From NCBI RefSeq assembly GCF_000143415.4, contig NW_003314267.1:296908-360907 (forward strand): 64,000 nt of DNA, given 5' to 3'. This stretch comes from Selaginella moellendorffii. Lineage: Eukaryota > Streptophyta > Lycopodiopsida > Selaginellales > Selaginellaceae. The position numbers and the translations under genes were made by a program. Each line of letters opens with the position of its first letter. Positions within the stretch are counted from its first letter, which is position 1. The notes below the pieces were generated by a model. That model saw only the letters and a program-made list of their open reading frames with translations, did not search any database and was not told the origin of the DNA. Shown piece after piece: positions 1 to 12,422 of the stretch.

Positions 1-3000
1 TAGACTCTGTTTGACACCATTTTACATGCAGGTGCTGGATACGAGGAACTGGTGCTCATGAGATTGTACCGGACCCTCGTTCATAGTGCAATGGGCTTGG
101 AGTTTGGCTCCAAATTCAAGTGTGCTACACCCCATCTCATTCATTATATTTTGATGCCACTTGCACCAAAGTGTTCAAGTTAGATATACCAAGCTTTCAC
201 CCTAAGCAATTTAATCATGCATCACAACTTTGAGGCATCCCCTACTTAGTAGTATGCCCAATTCAATCTTTTTACTGAGAGTCTATGACCACCAAAAAAT
301 GAGTGTCCTCATATTCCAAACCATTACCACGCTTTAGTGAATTAAGACTCGAACCCAAGCACTAGAGGGTTAGGATTCAAACCCAACCTCCGTATATGCA
401 TCTACAGATGGCATCACCTAGGATGCCTAGCATGAATCCCCACACCAGTGTACCAAATTATACTCAATATGCACTACTAATCACAACTTAGGAACTTAGT
501 TCCTCTAAACTGCCAAGTCCTCTTACTTAACAAGTCTGTGATCATGCATGGACTCCTGCATGCTTGGCCCCATGGGCCACCTCTTTTGAAGTCAACACCT
601 TCAACTAGGGTCTTTGTTCCTTTGACTTGCCAATCTCACTTAGCAAGTTGCTCAACTAGTGTAATATGGTTTTATGCATAAGCGTATAAGTACTCAACCA
701 TTGACTTTTGTTTAAAGCCATCTCTTTGAACACTTGAGAACTACTTTTCCAACCTTGATAGCCTCACCTCATGGCAAGTTTTAAGACCATGCTTTTGTTA
801 TGCGACTTTAATTTCGCATATTCTATGAACCATTTACACTTGTCTTTTTAGATACTAATCTACCTAGAATTATCTTTGGGAATTTTGAAGTAACTCTATC
901 TTTTAGCTTGTTAAGGCTTTTCCTTTCACAAGTCTTCTAATTGTCATACAATCTAATATAGACAATTCCACATTTTAGACTCTTCATGGCATCACGATTG
1001 CCATTAACAACACTTTTGAGCACTCACTTGATTTTCCACTCCCAACTTGCATAACCATTCTTGGTTATACCCTTTGATTACTGTAGTTATCTTTTTACTA
1101 TTTGCTTTTAGCCTCACATGTTTCTTTTGGTTATCCTCTTCCAGACTAGTAAGATAGCTTTGCACTTTTTACCATATATTGGCAAATATTGTTAGGGATG
1201 AATTTACCAGATAGATTAGAGAGTGGTTCCTTAATCCGGATATACTCACCTTGTAATCTTATATACCGGGATTAATATTGCTACTTACGAGTCTTCATAT
1301 GCCCATCATTAACTTTGCCAAAATCCCTTTTGGCTTTGTACAATTTGGAAAGAGGGACTTCTCCCATCTCCGCAATCTTAGACATTGAATCATACCTTTT
1401 ATCCATTATTCATTAGAGATTTAGTCCCTTGGGCATTATCTAATGCCTTCATAATACTAAACACCACTTTCTAGTGTTTTAGAGTGTCTAGGTATCATAA
1501 TGATGACTTTTTTTTACAATGAGCATTTCACTTTTGAACATTAACTTACTATATTGCAATATAAACAATTTATCCTCTCGAGGGATATATTTAACATTTT
1601 TATCCTAATAAGAAGTTTTGGGTAGTTAATTTTTACCAATCCAATCAATTATGTTGCACTTTTTGCTTAGTTGCCTCATAATTGTCAATTTTTACAACTC
1701 ATTATTGATACTTCCATATCTCAATCATTATTTGGGTTATCACACTTTAATTGCATGCCTTTTAACTTAAGCTATGCCATTTCCATTTCCATTGGGATTT
1801 ATTTGGCAACAAGTTCTTGTGAACCCATTAATTTGACATTAAAGCATCACACATTAGCACATTTGGTGTTTCCACACCATTAACACTATAAGCCTACCTT
1901 TATGATGCTTTTCACTTGTGTTTAGGTCTTTGTCAAGACCAAAGTAATCTATAGTCCAACTTCACTCACTCACTCAACTCAAACACACCCAAGCACCAAG
2001 TTCATCTCTTTAGAACTTTCATTGATTGAAACAGGGGTATATCTAGGGATCAGTTGGCTTAGTGACAGCCCAATTCAAGAGTTCTTCCAGGATTTCTCTC
2101 ATTAATCGATACCACACTTGACCATAGATGGGGCAGTGAGTCACCATAGTCTGCTCCAACTGAATGCTCAGTCTCTCTACTGCCTAGCACACTCTCAAAT
2201 TGTGGGTGACACGATCTACATGTGGATCACGTCAAGGGACTTCATGCTGTTACACCATTTCCATGCACCTGTTCCACTCCTGAATAACTGCCCCCTATGA
2301 CCTCTAAACACCCTCCTAAATCCTCGGGAAGATTCCATCTAGAACCTCCTAGAATATTCCTAGGCTATTGTATATATACTCAGAATATTCTCCTTTGGAA
2401 TATTCCAGCTTTAACACACTAATAAAGCTTCTTCAGAAGCTTTCTCGGCTCCAAAACCACTTGAACTTCACCAACTTCAGCTGCATCTCTCTTCTAGGGC
2501 TCTAGCATGCTACTTCACTTCCTTTTGGACTTCCTCCAACTCACAAACCACACAAATCTCCAAAAAACAAGGGAAAAATGCAAAGTGAGTCAACCTTCTC
2601 AATTGACACCACTCCATGACAAAACTGGCGACAGTCCTAGGAGCCTCTGAAAGCTAAGACACTCCTCAACCTCACCATTTACCTCTCCAAGTCTCACTTT
2701 GATAACCACTCTCAACTTCTAGTTGAAACTTCATCATCACCATATTTGCTGGAAATTGAGGTCTTAAGCCTCAACAAGTGGCAACTGCAGTGGGATGCTC
2801 TTCTTCTAAGTTAAAGCAAACTCACAAATCCCTCACATTGAGCCTAAGGCGGTTTTCATCCCCATAGAAATGCCTTGGGCTGAAATTGTAACTTAGACTT
2901 AGTTTCTGGCTTTGTTATTCTATGTTTAACAATCTTTGCAGTGCAATTTCTTGCAACATAGAGCTCCATTTCTCTTGTCATTTCTTTCATTTGATACATC

Positions 3001-3945
3001 TCTTTCTCAGTTTTCTTTTGAGGTGGGGCCTTCTTGGGTCAAGATGTTATAAGAATTAATGCATGCAAGAGTTTTTCAGTCAAGATTCTTGAGTTGTTTA
3101 CACATGATCTTTTTTTTTTTTTGGTTTTTCTTTTTCTAGGGTTGTAGCTTATTTGAGATCTTTCCAATGAGTTTAATCTTGAGTGATTCCATGAGCTAGA
3201 GCATTTGTTCTTTGCAAAAATCCACTGTGTAATCTCATCTTAGAGAGAAAAAGAAAAATCTTGAGAGTTTTTCTTTCAAATCATGGCTTTTTTTTGTGGG
3301 TTCTTGTTGTGATAATTTTTTATTAAACTTGCAAAAGGCATATTTCTCCCTCACAAAAAAGCTTTCTTTGTGCTTTCTCCTCTTTTGGGCACAAACTCAT
3401 GTGTCATGGCCATTTTTAGACTATCATTGACACATTTATTCTTCCAACATAACAATCTCCTCTTTCATTTGTTGGTCTTTTGGATTGTTGCGACAATGCT
3501 TGACTTGGCTCTTGCTGAATGGCTTGGTTTTGGGAGTATAGTGGTTCTTTTCAACTTCAAACTCTATTTAGATTGTGGCTCTAGGCTCTTTCAACATTCA
3601 AAAGTGCTCCAACTTGAAAGGATATCATGCACTTTTCACAATCTTTAAGGTTATGGGTTCTTGCCATATTAGGGTCTATAACAATCTCTTATGGTTGCTT
3701 GTTGCAGCTAGTGGCCAAGATCCTCAAGATTCTATAGTTTAGAGGTGAGATTTTTAGAATATTCTATCTATAAAATCTTTTTGTTTACAAGAATATTCTA
3801 CTTAAATATTCTTTGTGTATGTATAAAACCCCAAGAGTTCTCAGGAGAAAATAAGGTTTTTTTTTTTACATTTGCTCCCATAACTTGTAGAGAAAAGCAT
3901 TGAGGTTTTGAGCTTTATCACTACAGCTTGCTAGTGGCAATATAG
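1..3945. other. AT-rich gene-poor block
   Basis: No convincing gene is seen on either strand. ORFs are short and read as simple AT-rich sequence. The text resembles decayed retrotransposon and LTR material: long T runs, polypyrimidine tracts and short fragments of the same flavour as the 43.8-50 kb block. The only specific signal is the possible LTR end near 2776, listed separately. I see no tRNA or rRNA gene. Confidence 0.5.
2040..2800 (+). mobile_element. possible LTR 3' part with primer-binding-like site
   Basis: A TATA-like TGTATATATACT lies near 2369 and an AATAAA lies downstream at about 2420. The stretch closes with a CA at 2776, followed two bases later by TGGCAACTGCAGTGGGA at 2779. 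This layout (LTR end, short spacer, TGG-starting site) is what a plant LTR retrotransposon shows at the 5' LTR/primer-binding site, and the site resembles the common plant form TGGCGACTCTGCTGGGGA. No coding region follows that I can recognise and the left LTR edge is not resolved, so this is a tentative call. Confidence 0.3.
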
Positions 3946-3950
3946 TGGCC

Positions 3951-5123
3951 TGGAAGCTATAAATTTTTCCTTTCAATTTGCCAGCTTACCTTGTCTATCC
4001 AACCAACACTGCTTTAGCTTTTAGCTAAGTTCCCTCGCCAAGGTTCCCGCCTATTGTACCAGCTCCTACTTGGTTTCAGCTACTCACTGCACAAGCAACA
4101 GAGTGTTAGCCATCCATCCACGGATTCTCAAATCTCTCCCAATCCTCCTTCCCGGGTTAGACTGGACTTAAGGTTCAGCTACACTCCCTGCAAGCACAAG
4201 CAGCTAAGCACACTAAGCCTCCAAGTTCCTAGCACCCTTTGGTACAACAAGACTTGATCATAGAACCCTCTAAATCCCAAGCCTTGGGTGCAACACTTGC
4301 TTCAGGATGCCGGGGCGAAACACCGTGGCCTAACGGCCCGGTATAGGTACCTCTACCCCCCCCCCCCCCCCACTTCCATGCCGAAGGGAAGGCCCAAGCC
4401 CCTAGGAAGGGTGAGGACCAATGAAACATAAGGTACTTAAGTGGGGCACCACTCCACATGAGCCGGGAGCATTGCAGTCAATTTTCCTTCCGGGAGTAGG
4501 AGCTATTCTTGAGCACTTTCTTGGGTGGCCCTCCGACACCACCTGAGTCCATGCTCACTCCCACCCAAGGCCCCTTGGTCCCAGTCTCAACCTCAAGTCA
4601 ATTTGGAAGCACCACTGGAGAGTTCCTTCAAGACTGGTTCCTAAACCTCGCTATCCCTACTATATTTTTGGGGAACCCCTTGCAGCGCCCCCCCCCCCCG
4701 GGAGACACATGCTTTGGGCTTTCACCCCTTGACCTATATTAATACTCAGACTCGCTCTCGGACTCGATCTCGGACCCGAATTTGGACTTGGTCTCGGACT
4801 CGATCTCGGACCCGAATTTGGACTTGGTCTCGGACTCGATCTCGGGCTCGACCTCGGACCCAATCTCGGACTCGACCTCAAATTCGACCTCGGACTTGGT
4901 CTCGGACCTGATCTCATATCTCAGACTCTATCTCGAACTCAGTCTCAAACTCGGTCACGGAGTTGGCCTCGGACTCAATCCCGAACTCTATCTCGAACTC
5001 GGTCTCAGAGTTGGTCTTAGACTCGATCTTGGACTCAGTCCCATCCGATGAACTCTTTATCATTTTGGTCATGCTTTCGGGGATCCTTTAACCTATGACA
5101 CCTTGGGGAGTTGGTTCCTTACA
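3951..5123 (-). mobile_element. solo LTR of the gypsy element, TSD TGGCC
   Basis: This 1173-bp unit aligns over its length with the LTRs of the chromovirus at 36583-43412. It is bounded by TGGAAGC on the left and CCTTACA on the right, matching TGTAAGC...CCTTACA in the 43.4-kb LTR. The same five bases, TGGCC, sit at 3946-3950 and at 5124-5128, which is a perfect target-site duplication, so this is a solo LTR left by recombination between two LTRs. The orientation is minus, inferred from the primer-binding site of the 43.4-kb copy. Inside are two poly-C tracts (near 4358 and 4690) and a CTCGGACTCGAT-type array (about 4741-5050). Confidence 0.85.
4741..5050. repeat. hexamer-based tandem array inside solo LTR
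   Basis: This is a degenerate array of six-base units of the type CTCGGA/CTCGAT/CTCGAA, equal on the other strand to GAGTCC/GAGATC. Because the period is a multiple of three, all frames stay open for long stretches and give serine/arginine-rich or glutamate/serine-rich translations. I regard these as products of the repeat, not proteins. The same array type occurs in every related LTR in the window. Confidence 0.8.
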
Positions 5124-5128
5124 TGGCC

Positions 5129-8100
5129 TTAGGATAATAATCTTAAATTTAAGAGTGTTCTTGAGGAGTTAAATCTTCAGAGTGTTTTCTTAATAGGTTG
5201 AGAGAGTTTGAGGGAAAATTCTAAAACAAAAGAGAGTAGTTTATAGCTTATTAGTGGCAAAGTAAATTGAATCAATAGAAGAGCATTTTTGTCTTCTCTC
5301 TTTTGCAAGAGTGTGATAGTAGAGGAGTTAGGGGCAATTGCATCTTGCTTGGCACTTTAGAGCCTCTATTCTATTAATTCTAAAGTGGCTTATGGCTAGC
5401 TAGTGGTAACACAATGGCCCTAAGCTGTCCTATCTCCTTTGAGTGCACTTTATCATCCTTTCTTATATAAAATTCTTCTTGTGCAACACAAGGAATCAAG
5501 GCTCTTAATGTTGTAGCCATAAGAATCTTGAAAGAGATAGAGATAAAATATTGTGATTCATAATATTTCAAATGGTTGTATAAAACACCCATGAGGGTGA
5601 AACATCAAGAATTTGTGCTTTCAGTCTTGATTGGCAAAAAAGAGCTGCCACAAAAAGGAGGAGGATTGAAGTGTTATACCTCAACATAGTGAACCCAATA
5701 TGATTTTTTGGTTTTTTATTAATAGAGAATATTCATAGGGTTTAGAGTAGTGAACTTGACTTAGGATAATTAGAAAGCAGTAGGATATCCTCCTATTTAT
5801 TAATCTCGGGGGTGTGTTATTGGAGTTATGCTTCACAATGCATAATTTAGAGCTAAAATGGAGGAGTTTTAATCAATTTCTTTTAGTTCTCATTTCTCTT
5901 TTAGTGAATTTATTTTTGTAATTTAAGTTCAAGTTTTTTGGAGAGATTGAACCAATTCATTTGATGGGCTTTTAGATTTGGCAAAGTGCTATTTAAGGAG
6001 TGATTTTTTGGATATAAATTCATTGGGAGTTATGATATGCATATGTTTTTCTCTTAAAGAAAAAACATAATTCTAAGATGAAGCTTTGCATGGTGAGAAT
6101 TCTTTCCATCTTATCCATTCTTGCAAAATCTTATTTCTCATATTTACACATTTCCATTATTTTTGCTATTTCTTTCTTTTCCATATTGTGGTAATATTAA
6201 GTGTTTGGAATTCATTTTCATTGTTGTTTGTTATATAATATATGCCATACTTTCCTATTTCATTTGAGTTATGCCATTTTCATTTTCATAGAGTTTTAAC
6301 CAAATTTGAATTATTTTCTCTTATACTATGTTGTTGCATATGTGTAAAGTTTTTATCTTTCTTGCAGTTTTATACATCAAGTTATAGATCATTTTGTGAT
6401 CTTTCATGCCCATGTTAAATCATTAGATTTGATGTCTAATTTTACAAGATTTAACTATTTTTCTTTAGCCTTCACTCTTATTTAAGTGTAGCCACTATTC
6501 TTGTGAGTTTTTTCTTTCCCATTTATACTCTATTTTTGTTTTTCTTTTGTGTGAGAAGAATGACTTGGCTTCCTAGATTGATATTGAACTGTTTTCATAG
6601 TAGAAGTTTTCAATAGAAAAGAGTGACACTTATTTTCTTTAAAGATATTTCAATATCTTAGAGGTTTGTTTTTGAAATTTAAGCCACAACTATTTATTTT
6701 GGTGATAGGCTTTGGTGAAGGTATTACTTTATAATAGGGAAGTTCTATTTATCTTGATCATCATCTAATTTAATATGGATATTTCTATATGTTAGGCTTT
6801 TCATGGTATCATGTTTGAAAGTAGTGAACTTCTGAGCTCATACTTGATTCTCTACTCCTAACTTAAATAACTACTTTTGGTTAAGTCCTTCAATTCATGT
6901 TGTTCAATTCTATCCATTTATTATTTTCTTTTATCTCCACATATTCCTTTTGCTTATTCTTAAGAGGGTAAGTTTGCATACTACTATACCTTAGTAAATA
7001 TTCTTAAAACCCTAAGATCCAAGGGAACGTACCCTTTCTTTGATTCCCACCAAGTCAAAATTTCACCTATAGAAGTGTTTATCAACATTGTCATTGGGTC
7101 AAAGTCTAAAGGTCTATTTACTAAGTTACCTTTGGGACTTCTTCACCATATAATTATATATTTAAGCAAGAGGACCACTTCGTTTTATTTCTATTGTCAT
7201 GCATTTTAAGACAATATTTTGAACACTACAACCTAACATAAGTTTTGTGAGTACTTTCCTCACTTTCAATCACTAGCCATATGGCTAGAATAATGTTCTA
7301 ATGAATTACGTAAAAGTTCCAATTAGGTAGTGCCACCCATATTTAAATTGTGAGTATTGACCATTCAATCTCTTAAAGTCTAACACATATGACTACTGTT
7401 CGGTAGTTAAATCTTATCATTGAGTTTTCTTGATAATGCATTTGTTATTGAATTTTGTTAGATGGTTTATCCTATATCTTCAAATTTATAATGAATCTTG
7501 GTGGTTTTTATCTCTTATTAGTTTATCAAATGATAACTTCATTGAAATACTTTTATATTCTAATATAAAACTTATTTAGTGATAAATTGTTTTCTAAAAT
7601 ATTATTTTCTTTGACTTTGATATTGTTCAACATGTTAATCTTGGGTTTAGTAAAGGATATTGAGTGCATATTAGACCCTCATTTTATAGTATAATAAACT
7701 TAGATTTTAGCTCTAAATTCAAGTGTGAGTTGCATACATGCCTCTATCAATAAATGAATATTTATAAATATGTATACAAAATTCTTACTGAATGGTGCAA
7801 TTTAAGTAATTTTACAATATCATTTTAGAGCTACTAAGAAAATCTCTATGTATGCAACTAAAGTCAAAAACTCTAACAAAATTTATATATGAATTTCTGA
7901 GATAATTCCTCTAATACCAAATATAGTGAGATGGTGAAACAGAACTATGTTGATGATATTAAAACCTTCAAATAAGCAAATTAAGAGGAAGAAACTTTTG
8001 TTATAGAAGAGGCTGAAACTAAGTTAGAAGAGGAAGAGCTTGGGTCTAAGACTACACCACCGCAACATACGACTCAAAACATTGAGATGGAAAATTTGTG

Positions 8101-9600
8101 AAAAAAGCTTCACAAATTAAAGAAGGAGAAAAAAAAAAGAAAAAATAGTTAAATCAACTAAACCTAAGCAACCAAATTCCTCTTTAAATTCTCAAAATGA
8201 TAAAGTTTTGTAATTACCTCAATTGTATAAGTTTTAAATTTTAAGCCCTTGAAACCACCCAACTTCAAAAGTATGTAGGACTATTAGGTTTTAAAAGACT
8301 TAAAATTTATGATATGGAAAACTATTTTGTAGTGGTAAATATAGATGATTATATGAGAGTTGTGTATACACAATTCTTTCTCACCAATTATGCCAAAACG
8401 TAGTGGCACTAGGTGTGCATTGAAAAAGGGTAAATTAGAAGTTGGAGTAAGATGCAATTTCATATCTATAAATAATATTTGCTAGATGATTTTGGTCTTA
8501 AAATTCATGGAGAGCTACGATGGATAAGGCAACATAGGGACCTCATGCACTATGTTAATACATGCACTATGTTACTATGTTAATTATGATTGCAAATATG
8601 AGTGATAAAGATATTTTTGGAACATTTAAATTTACTTTCTTCTAAATTTAATTTAAAGATATACTTGGAGTGTAAGGAGGCAATATAGCAACATGGAATA
8701 GTATTAGTAGCCATTGTTGGTACCTTGGATAAGAATAACAACTCTAGGAAGACAAAATGAATGAAAATAAATGGTGGAAGGAAAATTCCACTTCTAAAGA
8801 TTCTAGATAGAAGTTGACCAAGGAGAATTAAGATGCCTACCTTCTAGGACTGCAGGGATGTCATAGTAGTGTGTAGTGTGCTTTGCAAACATTTTAAGCA
8901 TAACTAAAATATATAGGGAGATATTGAGGTAGATATGTTAGGCAAGCTTTAGAAAGATGATGCTCAGAATCAGCCAAAGTATTATGCCTAACTATCACCA
9001 ACTCGATTGCATTCAATTTCTTTCCACTCTGAGTGACTCTCACACCTTCCCAACAATTGGGATCACACAGCTAAAAATTTCTATAAGAGATCTCTTGTGA
9101 TTGTCCATGGGGTGGGGCTTGGTCTACCCTTGCACTTCAAAATTCCACCTTTTATACTCTTAGGTTTGAGATTCCATTGATCTATTGCACTACATGGGAT
9201 TCTTATGTTTAGATTTTATATATTTTACCACTTTTTAACAATGCCATATGGATCAATGCTATAGTTTCTACACTTCTATAGTTAAGTGCTATTGGAACAA
9301 TAGGAAATTGGCAATTGCTAAAGTGCAAGGGGTCATTGAGGCAATATAAACTTGGCAATAGCATTCGCATACCTAGGGCAGCTGGTTGACGTATATGGTA
9401 CCATTCCACTGGCACCTTGTGGATCAGTATTGGCTTGGATTGTTCACCATGCCCTAGGCAATACAAGCTTATACTCATCATTCTACAATAGAGGGGATAA
9501 AAAGTGGACGGTAGAAGATATAGGAGTAAGATTCAAAGGATTTCACCTTATGTCAAACTTTAGAAACTTTTTTTTTTCTCCATTGACTTAGAAACAAGCT
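5129..9600. other. AT-rich intergenic block with LTR-derived fragments
   Basis: No gene is supported. Part of it, about 7200-7400, is a diverged copy of sequence in the long LTR family near 45.54-45.72 kb: both share a stretch reading GGTAGTGCCACCCA preceded by a 'tatggctaga' segment. The following 7405-7540 is a diverged copy of 48380-48520 (shared 'tttatcaaatgataactt'). The block is therefore largely old retrotransposon debris. Confidence 0.5.
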
Positions 9601-9616
9601 TAAAAATAATATATAT

Positions 9617-10081
9617 TTGAACAATAATGCAGAAATTTATAGTAAATTTAAGATGTTTTACATTTTCATAATTGGTCTACTTTTAAGTTTATGCAGGTTG
9701 TCACTTGCATACTCAAGTATGGCAATCAAAGAATGTGAAAGAGTTGGACATGTATTTCTTAATCCTGATACTTTCTGTCAATGCTCTTTTGATGTTGTTA
9801 GCATATATACAGATAATCAAGTTCCAGATATTTATTACTCAAGACTTGGCCATTTAGTAATGATCCTTCTTATTCGTCAAATACATGAGCATACAATGGA
9901 TGATATTACTCAAGCTTTTGATGATTGCTGGGAGGAATGCTTACAATTTGACTATCCTAGCTGTAGGATAACATTATTGGATAATTCTATGCGCCTCTAT
10001 ATTGAGAATGGAAATCGAGAATTATTATATTCCAATTTATTCAAACAAGAATCAACTTATCCCTCATGTTTAAGAAAATAA
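9617..10081 (+). CDS. unrecognised ORF, 154 aa
   Basis: This is the longest open frame in the AT-rich left block. After a short N-terminus the translation has a hydrophobic segment (MFYIFIIGLLLSLCRLSLAY, residues about 13-32) that could be a signal or membrane segment, then a mixed, cysteine-containing region of about 120 residues that looks protein-like, not simple. No known motif is visible. It lies in transposon-rich, AT-rich DNA, has no recognisable neighbour, and could be part of an old mobile element or a chance ORF. No function is proposed. Confidence 0.25.
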   Translation: MNNNAEIYSKFKMFYIFIIGLLLSLCRLSLAYSSMAIKECERVGHVFLNPDTFCQCSFDVVSIYTDNQVPDIYYSRLGHLVMILLIRQIHEHTMDDITQAFDDCWEECLQFDYPSCRITLLDNSMRLYIENGNRELLYSNLFKQESTYPSCLRK

Positions 10082-10711
10082 ACTTAGTTTTAAATTGTTG
10101 TTAAAATTTTAAAAATTTACTAGAATTTCATTAGTCCTGAAATTTTTGGGAAATTATTTTCTCAACTTTAGAAACTTAGAGGCTCTTATATTACATATGC
10201 TACAATAGGTAAAACAGAAAATCCACTAATAAAATATGGATCTATCATTTAGAAGTATCACCTCCATTTGCACCAATGGAATGTACAAAGGAAGCTGGCA
10301 GCATGTTTCTATCTGAATCAAGCCAAATTTCGACCTAGAGCAAAAACAAATTTTCCAAAGATTGGCATAAGGTAAAAACCTTTGAATCTTATTCCAACTA
10401 TCAATATATCACTCACTTTTTACTATATTTGTACAATAATAAAGGAACTTTAACTTATAGTTCCCTCTATTTTAGAAGAAAACCCTTGAATAACGAGTAT
10501 AAGCTTTTATATGTCATAGTCACAATCCTAATACTTTATAAATGGGTTGTATTCTACATTTATAATCAAATTTCATTTAGGTAGCTCTAGGGAATGCAAC
10601 AAATTAAAGCCTCTTCCTTCTAGGATGGGGGGGGGAGGAGTGAGCCACAGCTATGGCTGAATCTTGGTGATTAAAGAGTAGGTAGAAGTGGAAAAGGGCA
10701 ACCTATATGGT

Positions 10712-11571
10712 TTAATAGGAATATCCCAAGAAGCAAAATAACTTACGAAAAGTTTTTTGTATGAGGGATCTTCCAGCTGCTGGATTTATCGTCGGCTGCG
10801 GGACCTTCCTGAATGCCGAAAACTTGGAGAAATCAGTACCTCCTGGCTTGTGGTTGAAGGTGGAAGCGAGCTGCAACCCGAAGAACAAGTATCCGGTCAA
10901 CTCCTTGAGATTCTCTTCTAGGGTTGATAAGTCATATAAAAAAACCGTCCTAAGCACCTTGGCATTGAGATTCTTGAAGGGTTCAACAAGGCCGCTGACA
11001 GTGTCAAGAGGATCATACTCTGCACAGCAATACTAAATTCTTAATGGAATAGTTTGATCCAATAAGTACACGAGATTGTTGTAAATAGTATGGGAGAGCA
11101 GCCAGCTTGATTCACTGCTAAAACATACAACTATAAAAGCGCATCCCGTGACCTGGAGCTTCAACGTAGAAAGCCCAACTTCCGTACCACTCAAGCCGAG
11201 AATCTAGAATGGGAAAAGCTACACGGCGCTCAGGCCGGACTGCCTCCCCATGCCGACTTGGAAATCTCAAGTTCAAAGTGTTGGAAGTAGGTGTCCAAAG
11301 ACCAAAGATATCGCAGAAGGAGATCATCTATGGCGGTGCCTGGTCTCCGTCCAGCATCGACAAAGCAGTGAGTGTGGAGCCAGTCAGCGGCCGAGGCATT
11401 GCTTTGGTGAAGCATTCGTAAGATATCAAGCGAGAAAAACTTAGTCAGCAACCCACAATCCAGTGGTGGAACGTAACGCTGGCTTCCCAAAGTCAGTCTC
11501 AGCTGCTTCCTAGTGCTCTCGGCTAGTGAGAAAGAGTACGAGCGGATGTCTGATAAAAAAACTAAGTTCAC
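10712..11571 (-). CDS. possible spliced gene, unrecognised
   Basis: Base composition rises in GC here compared with the left flank, and two minus-strand blocks look coding. One runs from 11571 to about 11230 (113 aa, ending in a tract rich in Leu, Asp and His). The other, about 11018-10712, follows a plausible acceptor (pyrimidine-rich stretch then TGTGCAG at about 11019) and reads through ...TVFLYDLSTLEENLKELTG... to a stop. A middle open block at 11327-11118 is in another frame, so introns or a frameshift would be needed. I recognise no family. It could equally be a decayed gene. Confidence 0.25.
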
Positions 11572-11579
11572 GACGAAGC

Positions 11580-12420
11580 ATACCTCCGTCCTTTATGGTT
11601 TTAAGCGGACTGGACTTATAAAGCGACTCCAATCAGCGGTTTTGAGCAACACCACCCCGTACCTCCGATGATTAAGAATTTACTGTATGAAGTCATTTTT
11701 TAAAAGAAAGAAGCTTGAGGCGATAGTACGCAAACCTTAAAATGATTCTTTCAGGAATGTTGACCATGTAGAAATGCTACACGAGATAAGAACGCGAGAT
11801 CTTCCACCTTGCAAAGATAAGGCATCACGTAATTAAGAAAACTTCAGCTTGTCACTTAGATTCTCCGTCACTTCAACCTTGAAGGCCTCGTGAGCGTTAC
11901 AGCTCTTTTTCCCACGCTCCAAGCACCACACATTTTATGTTTTCTTGCAACTTCTGTCCACCTCACCACGCAAAAGAGGAGAGCAGCTCTCCTCCACATT
12001 CTGCGAAACAAATCGATGTCTCAAAACAGTGGAAGAATTAAAATTTACCGAACCTGTTCTTGTAGCCTCGGAATCAACACAACGTTTCACAGAGTCCACG
12101 GAGCCTCTTAAGGGATTCCACCACCACCATCTTTCCCTTCTCTTTAGTGTAGTACTGGCACTCCATTCCTTTAACAGTTACTTGTTCCCCACCATCTCAA
12201 AATGCTGTCCTCCATAAAAACTTGCAAACTTTAGATCGCTCTCCTTGTAAGAGTGAGCATGACCCTTGTGGTCCTTCCTTTGTCTGGTTCCAGCTTCAGA
12301 ATTTCCTTGCACTAAGCATCTCTCCGAGTCGATTTAAAGCGGACCAGCGCGAGTCACCAGCCGGAAGTGTTCTTCATGGTGAGTTCCATTTTCGTTTCTG
12401 CGGATCCGAGTCGATGAACT
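11580..12420. other. intergenic, likely promoter side of NPF gene
   Basis: No supported gene. Short ORFs around 11890-12420 lack any recognisable domain and overlap each other in different frames. The right-hand part directly precedes the transporter start at 12423 and presumably includes its promoter and 5' untranslated region. Confidence 0.4.
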
Positions 12421-12422
12421 GA

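Noticed and set aside
4741-5050. CRISPR-like regular repeats
   Set aside because: The units are contiguous six-base repeats without unique spacers, in plant nuclear DNA inside an LTR.
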